Below, piece by piece: positions 52,028-64,000 of a DNA stretch of 64,000 bases. Source of the DNA: Diadema setosum (lineage: Eukaryota; Echinodermata; Echinoidea; Diadematoida; Diadematidae); assembly GCF_964275005.1 (NCBI RefSeq), contig NC_092685.1, forward strand, positions 28,946,682 through 29,010,681, read 5' to 3'. Within the stretch, counting starts at the first letter, position 1. Every line of letters begins with the position of its first letter. Position numbers and translations under genes: made by a program. The notes beneath the pieces are model-generated. The model saw nothing but the letters and a program-made list of their open reading frames with translations. It ran no database searches and was not told the origin of the DNA.

Positions 52028-52845
52028 GTGAGTGAAATTTTTGGCTAACAAATATGTATAAATATTCCCCAACATTTCTACTAAAATAGCATATATTGGG
52101 AAAAGAAGGAAATATAAGAAATAGTTTCAGCCATGTTGCAGTAGTAAAAACATTAATTATACTTTGTAATTCCCAGACCTTTATTTAGTGGTGTTTTCAT
52201 GTTATGTTTCAGCATCTAAGATTCAAGGTTGGTTCAAGAACCAGCGCACACAAGTTGGAAAGATGATGAACCCCCACAAGAAGAAGTCTGGCTCAGGGCA
52301 AGAGGTTCTGACAGTCCGGAAGAAGTGGCAGCTGAGCAGTTTCAAGTTCCTCTGCACATACATCGTTCCGAGGTCCTACACTCATGACACAGAGGTAAAT
52401 GATCAAAGAAAGCCTTTATTGAACTCAAAACTTGAATATCAAAAGTTTGGAGTACCACAATGTGCATTAAATCATAACACCAGTATAAAACATCAGTATA
52501 AATGATACAACTGCAGAATGAAAGTGTATTTGTGTATTGTGTATTTGTGACTGTATTGTGAAATGTCATTTTCTGTGTCATTTTACAGCCACCAGAGATA
52601 CCGGCAACCTCGGCAGAGCCAGAGAGTGGAGATGGGGCGGACGATGGTGACAATGTGACCTCAGCCAGCAGCAGCGTGTCCGGTGTGTCAGAAGGGAAGA
52701 AGCGCAAGCGGCCAAGGACACAGACACGGATGGACGAGGCACTGCTAAAGTTTCTGGAGAGACCTAGGGAATCCGAAATCGTGGCTCAAAAGGTATTATT
52801 TTAAACACTCTATTTCTCTGACTTTTAGTAGATATTGTCAGTGGA

Positions 52846-52902
<57 letters not shown>

Positions 52903-53285
52903 TGATATGAAAAATAAGACTGATTATCAATTATTCCCCATAACATGAATTTTTGTACATTGTGTGATTTCAGATGCAAGAGCGAGAGCTAGGGCTGTCG
53001 GCTGAGAGGGAAGCATTTCTGCAATGGTTTGGGTCCAGACTACATCGCGTGTCCGAGGAGAAATGGGACAGGTTCTCAGAGGAGGCCAACCAGATGCTCC
53101 GAAAGTACACCACCACCACACCCACCTCCACCATCACCGCCCACTCTGTTGCGCTTTGTGCCCCTCTCCAGCCGGCCGCTGGACCCCCAACAACACACCA
53201 GCAACTTCTGCCAGCACTGCATCACGGTCTTCCGCTTCCTCTTGCAACAACAGCTGTAAAGACGATGGCGCATCCTTCTTGGTAG
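51670..53285 (+). CDS. MADF-like DNA-binding protein gene inside the TIR element, four exons, 351 aa
   Basis: Exons are 51670-52027, 52213-52394, 52589-52792 and 52974-53285. Splice sites are CATG|GTGAGT..TTTCAG|CATC, CAGAG|GTAAAT..TTACAG|CCAC and AAAAG|GTATTA..TTTCAG|ATGC. The frame stays open for 352 codons to TAG. Residues 1-60 are K/E/R-rich. Residues about 70-135 (EEEARLVEFFEQHDEFYNK, then ASKIQGWFKNQRTQVGKM) fit the MADF/Myb-SANT trihelix pattern: L-V-x-F..H-x-x-x-Y near the start and a W-F-K-N-x-R-x-x-x-G-K third helix. A basic KKRKRPRTQTR nuclear-localisation-like run sits near residue 215. A helical segment after it (LLKFLERPRESEIVAQKMQE) recalls a BESS-type tail. The C-terminus is T/P/A-rich. 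The role is probably binding element ends. A homeodomain is a weaker alternative. Confidence 0.72.
52213..52394 (+). CDS. MADF-like gene, exon 2
   Basis: Begins CA-TCT-AAG and encodes the recognition-helix-like ASKIQGWFKNQRTQVGKMM, then a basic linker and KWQLSSFKFLCTYIVPR. It ends at ACAGAG|GTAAAT, phase 0. Confidence 0.7.
52589..52792 (+). CDS. MADF-like gene, exon 3
   Basis: Encodes an acidic Ser-rich stretch, the basic KKRKRPRTQTR and the helix RMDEALLKFLERPRESEIVA. 204 nt, phase 0 at both ends. Confidence 0.7.
52850..52901 (+). repeat. (AAT)n microsatellite in intron 3 of the MADF-like gene
   Basis: About 17 AAT units, 70 bp before the exon 4 acceptor. Confidence 0.95.
52974..53285 (+). 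CDS. MADF-like gene, exon 4 and stop
   Basis: Continues the helical segment (MQERELGLSAEREAFLQW..EEANQMLRKY) and ends in a T/P/A/L-rich low-complexity tail with TAG. Another frame over the tail (52 codons longer in H/S/T) is also open, so the last 50 residues are the least certain part. Confidence 0.65.
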   Translation: MQERELGLSAEREAFLQWFGSRLHRVSEEKWDRFSEEANQMLRKYTTTTPTSTITAHSVALCAPLQPAAGPPTTHQQLLPALHHGLPLPLATTAVKTMAHPSW

Positions 53286-53999
53286 TGCCATATTGGATGC
53301 TGAAACAGTGAATGATGAAGAGACTCAGTGCACCCTTTTATATTATTGTGATTATCCGTGCGTTCTTCCAATTTGACGCACGATTGTCTTGCTTAACACT
53401 TCCGTGCTCCTTACGTTTCTCTTACGTTTCTCTTACTTCGTAAGTACGATTTCTGAAAACGTACGCTTCACTTGCAATTCACGTACAATTATCCCACTCA
53501 TTGTGTTAGACAGAAGTAGAGATCTTACGTGCTCCTTACTTCTTCATATTTCCAAAAAAGGCGTACAGACCACTTGCGGGCCTCACTTTTTGAGCAAGAC
53601 ACACCAACTCATTAAGTGCTTACTACATACTTCCCCTCCGATTTAATTTTCACCCTGCGACAACTCCACGCCTGACAGGCGAGTCCGCACGATCTCTAAA
53701 CACGCACGACTGGATCGAAGAGAGGCTTCTTGCTGGACGCGTTCTACTTAAATTCTACTTGCGGATATACTGTGTGACCTGTATGCCAGGCGCGTGGGGG
53801 CTGACAACTCAGTGAAGGAGTTCCTCTGAAGGAATGGCAGAAGTCCCACAGAATGTCATTATCTTGGCTGCATACAGGGACTGCGAAATACCTGCGTGGG
53901 AGTTACCTGCGAGGTGCTTCCGCTCAAGGCCTCCTACCGGCATCCTACGTGAACCTCTCCGGGCATCCCCGCGACTCACGCGGAAAAAAGTTTTGGTCA

Positions 54000-54175
54000 T
54001 GCTCAAAACTTGGCTGCGGTTAAATCAGACTTGCGTGCGCACCTCCGGGCAACTACAGGCGAGATACGCGCTAGGTACTGTCGGGTGCGGACCAACTGCG
54101 GAGAGCTCCGAGTAGTAAATATGTTTCCCCGCAAGTCAAGCCACAAAACTTCCCCAGACACGGTATGACAAGGCC
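54000..54175. mobile_element. Related element end nested in the right arm of the MADF element
   Basis: On the minus strand, GGCCTTGTCATACCGTG (ending at 54175) resembles the outer TIR start GGCCGTGTCACACC. The DNA following it is the segment also found inverted at 50758-50926. This suggests an older related insertion inside, or a duplicated end of, the element. Confidence 0.45.
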
Positions 54176-55899
54176 TTGAGCATGCTCAAAACTTGCTCCG
54201 AGTGAGTCGTGGGGGTTTGCTCGCAAAGGTACAAGCAGAAAAAAAGTAGGAGACCCTTACCGGCAGCACCTTGCAGGCAACTCCAACGCAGGTACTTCTC
54301 AGTACCCGTAAGTCGCTCGTAACAGAAAACGGATCGGTTTCAAAGCTCTCACGCAGGTCACACGGAATACACGCAAGTAGAAGGTGAGTAGCACGCGTCT
54401 AGCAGGTAAGAAACAAGTGCGAAACTCGCAAACATTCTTGTCCGCCCGCGGAAAATTTTCCTGCGTGCTGGAAAATCCCTCCTCGCAACAAGCACGCGTA
54501 GCTTGCCCGGAAAGGTGTGACACGGCCCAACGAAGAGAGAAAGAGAATAGAAGAGAGAGAGAGAAGAGGAAAATCACATGGTAAACATCATAGCTGATTC
54601 AGCTCACTTAACTAATTCATGACATCTTTGAAAATTTCCACAGGATATTCGACACGACTGATTCAAGAAACAAGATTTTTTTTTGTCCTCTTTTCTCTTC
54701 TGCAAATCGTTAGACATGAGTCTGTTGATATGCAAATCATCAAGGGCAAAATCTTTCGTTATCCTTTTTGTGCCCAACTTTACCAAAACTAGGCAATGGC
54801 TTCAGAAAATTTTCATCGGAATTATATCAACTTACACGTGTATACTGCAGGAAATCAACTTCATTTGTCATTCTACTTCCTTTCAGTTTACAATGCTCTT
54901 TTTACAGAGAACGATTGGTTGGTTTCTCGCGTACTTATTACGTTAAGATCTTGAATGGTTCAGCTTCTTCTTTCAACATAAAAACTTAAACTGTAATTGA
55001 TTATGAACATAATAATATCCTCAAGCTCTGTTGAAATAAGCTTTTTTTAGATGTTCTTTTTTTTTTCTTCAATGGTGTCTGTAATCTATATCAATTCTCA
55101 CAGATTCTAGATTATGGCACGAATTCCCGGCACCGCGGCTGCACGTAATTTCAACCCTCCCGTTTATCGTAATAAATACACACAGCCATTGTAACGTCGC
55201 GTTGTCTTTTATTTTGTCACTATCATAGCCCTAGTACAACCCTCTTCTACCTATGATGTGAACTTACTGAAGTAACTCTGTTTGTGATGCAAGTAAAAAT
55301 TTCAAATAATCCTGGTGTTGTTTTTTTTTCAGGAGAAACTAAAATCTCCTCAATTACAATACTTTGAGCTTTCATTTCTTGATTATACAGGTCTATTTTC
55401 TCTTGTAATTACTAATGTATTAACCGATTCTTTCTTCCGGTGTAACCATTACGTAATGGAGGCAGTTCTTCCCTTTTTGAGTATGCGCCTCCAATTTGGA
55501 TTTGACGGCGTCCCCCTCGGCACCATCTTCTGATTTGCATTAGGAAAAAATCCTCTTCTATTAGTTTCAGGGAGAGTCATTACGTAACGGCTCGTGGAAG
55601 TAATCAGCTTCTTCATTACCCTGGCTCAATAATCCGCCACGTTTCTGCGAGCACCTTATTTGCGAGCAACACTTCAAAACAGGGCGAAAAACGGGGTTCC
55701 GTCATGTTTTGTCTATTTAAGGGCATAGAAACCTTAAAGAACGATTATTGCACTTGGTCATGAGCGACGCTTCCTGCGTCGCCAGCGTTTTTCCTTAAAC
55801 AAAATCACAATACTGTTCCTACATAAGATAAAATGCTCCGCTTTTAGTCGATCACTCTTTTTTATTGCTTTATTAATTCCTTGATGTCATTCTTGCAAC

Positions 55900-56075
55900 T
55901 TGTGCAAAGTATGATTGCTATACGTACTTAACATTCATTCGTACATACATTTTGTACTATACCTTATAACTTGTACATTGTGCATCTTTACTTCTTTCCT
56001 TGTATACTTTTATTATGTAGCGCCGTTAGTTATTTTGTTCGATAAAAATCTAATACTTCAAATGAATTGAATTGA
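55900..56075 (+). mobile_element. Possible LINE 3' tail
   Basis: ACTTGTACATTGTGCATC..TTGTATACTTTTATTATGTA..AATGAATTGAATTGAATC has the T-rich lead and ATTGA-repeat end of CR1-like tails. Confidence 0.35.
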
Positions 56076-56408
56076 ATCAATACTAATCACAAGCTTGGGA
56101 AACCACACACAAAGAAGCATGAAGAATGACACGCGTTATAAAATGAGTCTGGTTTGCGTGCACGTTTGGAGATCATGAGAAATGGTTTTCAGCGGCTATT
56201 GGTTTGCCGTTGATAACTTACAACTTACAACTTACAGTACTCGTCTATGACGGTGTACCATAATGAAATGAGTGACAAGGTATACGTACTTTAATATATC
56301 GCATCGTGATTTATTTGCTGCGTTCTATCTCGTATAAGTCACACATTAAGCCATACGGATGCATAATTATGTCTGTTGCTTTGCTAAAATATTATGTCAG
56401 TCTTTTTA

Positions 56409-56419
56409 TGATGATGATG

Positions 56420-56451
<32 letters not shown>

Positions 56452-56454
56452 GAT
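56409..56454 (+). repeat. (ATG)n microsatellite
   Basis: About 15 ATG units with one GTG interruption. Confidence 0.95.
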
Positions 56455-59400
56455 GTTTGTATGTGTTTGTGTATGTGCGTATGATTGTTTCAGGTTTATA
56501 CCTTAAGTGGCTCTCTCTATCAGTTTTATCATTATACACCATGGAGTAAGAATGAAAATGGTACAATAAGTCACTCTTTTTAGTCGTGCGTATGTGTCCT
56601 GTGTAGTATATAGTTGTGTGTTTTTGTATTGGAGCTCATGCATGTCTACCACTTATTTCTGAGAGTGTTCTCCGTCAAGCGTTACGGGAAGCGGGTCTAT
56701 GCCGCCACCCCGTCACCTCTGGTGGGACAGTGAAAGGCATCTTGTTTGTTTGCAGAGCTGGCACAATTCCTTCTCTGTTAAATACATTCGAGGTGTCGCA
56801 TTTTGCGTGGAAAGATAACGCTCGAGATGGGACAGCGATGGCCGCGGAAGACGCGACCAGCAAACAAAAAGAAAATTCTTTGGATTCCTTTGTCATACCA
56901 CCCCAGGGCACAGGGTTCATGTCCGTAGTCTGGGCCATTTCTTTACTTACATTATAATAGTTCAGACTTATGTTTTATTCTATTGTTATATATCTGAATG
57001 ATATTAATCCCATGCCGTTGTTCAACTCTTATCACTCTATTTTTTTTTTTTCATCGATTCGAATTAACTGATGTGTTTGTAATTATGACTCGCATTATTT
57101 GTTTAGCACTGAGAGCTATTAAATACTGCACTGGATATCATCGATTGTCAAAAACGTAAATAATCAAATTCATACTCCTGACACAGGGATTCCGTGACTG
57201 CCACAAATTAAATTATAATTATCTTTATTAATCTTATCATTATTGTGATATGATTACTTCAAAAATAATCATTTTTGTAATAACTGTCATAATCTTCATC
57301 ATTTTTTACTGTTGAAACTGTGATTCAAAGGTTGTAATCATCTTTATTTTCATAAATAATCTAGATGTCAAGAAAAGATGCCTCCGGGGTAAGCATAGCT
57401 ATTCTCATCTTCCTCACCCAGCACAAGACAGGAGCAAGGGTTTCGAAACAGTAGCTGTTGTATAATGACACTTTAAAGTCTACACGAGGTCGGTAGATCA
57501 CGAGCTTCCAAATCTCTTGCCGCTCGTGTAATACACGACACCTGCCCACCCCCTGTTCTCCAACCCAACCATGCCTGTAAACTTTTAGTCCCGTCTCGAA
57601 AGAATTTTCGCTTCCAACGACCACTTTGCCTGGGGAGCCGTCGCGTCACGCTCACGCATTCTTCCATTGTCGTCATGACTTTTACCACGTTGCTTGGGAA
57701 CAGGTCCAACCATACATTCAAACGTGGGGAGTTACACGATATATCGAAAGCAACGGTGTAACCAAGATCATCAAGTGGCTATAAAACGGCGACGTGGACT
57801 CGTATCGAGTGGCCAGTCAGTCTATTCTTCTTCTTCTTCTTCTTTTTTTTTTTTTGGGGGGGGGGGTTGAACAGAAAATATTAAAGCACCACATACATGC
57901 ACAAGAAGTTATCACACATTCGAAACAGTAACCCTATACTCACTCTCTTACTTGCCTTTAATTTTGATATGTATTTAATGTATTACTGCTACCAGGATGT
58001 CCGATTTTATATCAAGACCAGCTAGATTCCTTTTTCTTCAGTTTTATTTTTTCTAGAAATTTGATTGTACCTGAACTGAACCGTAAGCTCATTCACGGTT
58101 TTGTTTTATTTTGCTGTTGTTGCTGTTGTTGTTGTTATTATCGTCGTTGTTGTTAGCTTTTTGTGTGTGATAACCGTTCCTACTCAATACCGTTATTACT
58201 AACAAATCTAACAATTCAAATGCAATTGATTAATTATGTGGTAGCATTATACTGCTCTGATTGTTTCGCGTGACACGCGTGTTCTCTAGTCTGTAAGTTA
58301 CAGAATTGATTGTGCCAAAATCCCTCATCTTAAATGTTTCAGTCAAGTGATTGTGGATTTTTTTTTCTTTTGCTCTTAGAGTATAGCCTCGGGAAAAAGA
58401 AAACCGTGTAGAGTAGCACTTTTATATTAGAAATAATACTATACTTTTACGTGTTCAACCAATACGTGACGTTATATCACTACATGTTGCCTAGTTATGC
58501 CACTACATGTTGCTTAGTCGTTACCTTAGACGTAGGTCCGCACAAGGTAATGTATTTATATTCATGTAAATACATAATATACACAAAAAATATATTTTGT
58601 GTATATTTAACTCATTTTAAAACGTTAAATCAGCTACATTAATAGGACTATCTGGTATATTGGATTGCTCATCTATAGCTGCCGCAGAAAACAAATGCGA
58701 TAAAATTCGCGTAAAATTTTACGTGAAAAAAAGTAGAATTAAAAATTAGACAAAAACTAAAAAGTCTTGCTAGAAAGGTTCAAGGTTTACACACATACAA
58801 ACACACACACACATACACAAACGCCCTTATTCATAACATATGCATACCTACCAACATACATATCTGCATATACATACAATCAACATACATACATACACAC
58901 ATATATACGGATATACACACATTCATAAAATGCATATACACACATACATTCACACCCAGACTGGTCATCCACAGAAAGCCATTATTTATTCTTTTTTTTT
59001 AAGTTAATTCTAAACATTTTCAAGAACCTCGGGATAATTGCATGCACCCATATTGTTTGTGTATGTGTGTGTATTTGTGTGTGTATCATCTACAACAGTA
59101 TTTGAAACGCCCATTCCCCCCCCCCCAAAAAAAAAAGAGTTTAGATGATCTTCTGGGTTCCAGCTCGCCATCGCAATCATGGAAAACTCACTTCAGCCAA
59201 TTTAACTCGTACGCCATATACTCAGAAATCACACTGAAAAAGATTCACAGACTCTCTTCTCCTCTTTTAACTTTATACAAAGTGAGTTATATACACAGTT
59301 GAGAGAACAAACGTACCGTGGAAACAAAAAAACTATGTACATCAACATTGTCTTGAAAATGAAATCTTATCCGATCTAATCTTCTGGTGAGTAATTTTTC

Positions 59401-60449
59401 TCTGCGGGAGAGAAGATAAAAACACAGAATGCAGTCTCGAATGTGATAAAGAGAGGAACATGTTCAAGTCTACCCAGATACTGAAAGACGAACAAGAATG
59501 GAATTGAACCAAACATGAGGAAATTACTCCAATCAAACAAACAAGCGAAATTTGTTACAACAACTGTCCGACTTTTTTTTTTTAAATTTCAATTTCCAGA
59601 ATTAATAGTTGAAGAGAGTTAAAAAAAAGCTCCAACTGTTATGAACGGTGAAGCGAAGCATTTCGCACACCAAAGGAGAATCTTATATTAATTCAAATTC
59701 ATTGAAGTAACGTTTGACCAAAGGTCAAGATAATTGCTTTTTTTTCCAAAGAGGCTACCCAAACAAGCAAATATCGAATATTTTCGTAAATTTCGAGCTA
59801 AAACCTACAATCAAAATGGCGTAGTTAGGCAACATTGATTCATTTCTTAATTATTGGCAACTCTAAAGAAGTGTCACGACCACGATAAACAATGATCTAC
59901 CCTATTTAAAGATAAGAATCATGGAAAATCAAACTTTGAAGATTAAAGAAATGGATATCTAGTGCCATCATTGTCACTATAAGATATTGATAAGAAAAGA
60001 TTGAGAAAGAGAGAGAGAAGAAAATAAACACAACTTTACATTGTACAAGAGTCTCTCTGTATATCTTTGTCACTTTCACCACATTATCCACAGGAGTGTG
60101 AACGCGGTCGTATGCCTTTTATACACAGATTCTGCTCAGGGCCAGCACGGATGTCTCATACGCTGTTCACATCAGAAACTCCCGATATCCACAAAATTCT
60201 GTATGATTGTCTTTACTTCCGGATCTCAATGCACGTCGGACTGATATCCATCGCAATGGAAAGTGTAGATTACTTGAAAAATAAAAAGTGTCCTGTCTGT
60301 TACGTCCGGTGGCTTATTGGTAGTCTGAACGTGAAATTAAGCCCCTGGCAGAAATCATGTCCCAGAAAAATCACAGCTGCTATTCCACTGACGAATGTAG
60401 AAACGGTGGATGGCAAACGGCCGGATGTGACGTCAAAAGGTGACGGGAC

Positions 60450-64000
<3,551 letters not shown>

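Larger units (their letters stand above)
50929..54527 (+). mobile_element. DNA element with 62-bp terminal inverted repeats carrying a MADF-like gene; no transposase seen
   Basis: The left end 50929-50990 and the right end 54466-54527 are inverted copies matching at 58 of 62 positions and starting GGCC(C/G)TGTCACACC. Between them lie a four-exon gene and, on both sides of it, CpG-rich flanks full of CGCAAGT/ACTTGCG and TACTTC words. These flanks are unlike the AT-rich surroundings. No transposase-like frame is visible. PIF/Harbinger transposons encode a transposase plus a Myb/SANT or MADF-type accessory protein, so this may be a relative that kept only the accessory gene. Flanks read TTA at the left and CAA at the right, so I see no target-site duplication. 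Family assignment is inference. Confidence 0.75.
54528..60449. other. Intergenic between the MADF element and calmodulin gene 2
   Basis: AT-rich, with (ATG)n, a T/G homopolymer near 57840-57870 and CATA-rich DNA at 58800-58960. Frames such as 56616-56957 have no recognisable domain. The right part may be 3' UTR of calmodulin gene 2. Confidence 0.55.

Noticed and set aside
56616-56957. 113-codon plus-strand frame
   Set aside because: No domain, no repeat pattern, no promoter or splice sites that extend it; both strands are open over part of it.

Overview
The window reads as animal nuclear DNA: AT-rich, gene-poor, dense in di- and trinucleotide microsatellites, with spliced genes, kilobase introns and many small inverted-repeat elements. 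The calmodulin C-terminus (FVTMMTSK/R) is an invertebrate form. The repeat landscape suggests a marine invertebrate, most likely an echinoderm such as a sea urchin. The species call is inference.

Three host loci all lie on the minus strand. (1) 2329-8072: a complete six-exon gene for a 282-aa sperm-tail PG-rich repeat (STPG/ODF3-like) protein. (2) 14725-42774: a complete calmodulin gene of six coding exons spread over 28 kb, including an ATG-only first exon with a TATA box and a 31-nt second exon. (3) 60450-62721: the last three coding exons of a second calmodulin gene. Its first three exons lie beyond the window's right edge. The two calmodulin genes are a head-to-tail tandem pair with the same visible exon lengths (127, 116, 29 nt).

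Between them, 50929-54527 is a roughly 3.6-kb DNA element with 62-bp terminal inverted repeats (58/62 identical). It carries an intact four-exon plus-strand gene (51670-53285, 351 aa, TATA and initiator upstream) for a MADF-like DNA-binding protein. No transposase is visible inside it. Part of its right side is repeated in inverted orientation just outside its left end, so it is nested or rearranged.

The rest is intron and intergenic DNA. The most unusual content is two families of foldback repeats made of short word-like modules, each present twice. Family A (core CCCACGAGTCATACAGC) is at 15048-15365 and 22092-22400. Family B (core GTTCGTTATTCCGAAA) is at 22800-23092 and 43550-43930. A 19-bp minisatellite lies at 45010-45400. 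There are also several MITE-like inverted-repeat elements, a LINE reverse-transcriptase scrap, two tRNA-derived repeat heads, and a hammerhead-ribozyme-like core at 9861-9892. I found no CRISPR array, rRNA or intact tRNA.
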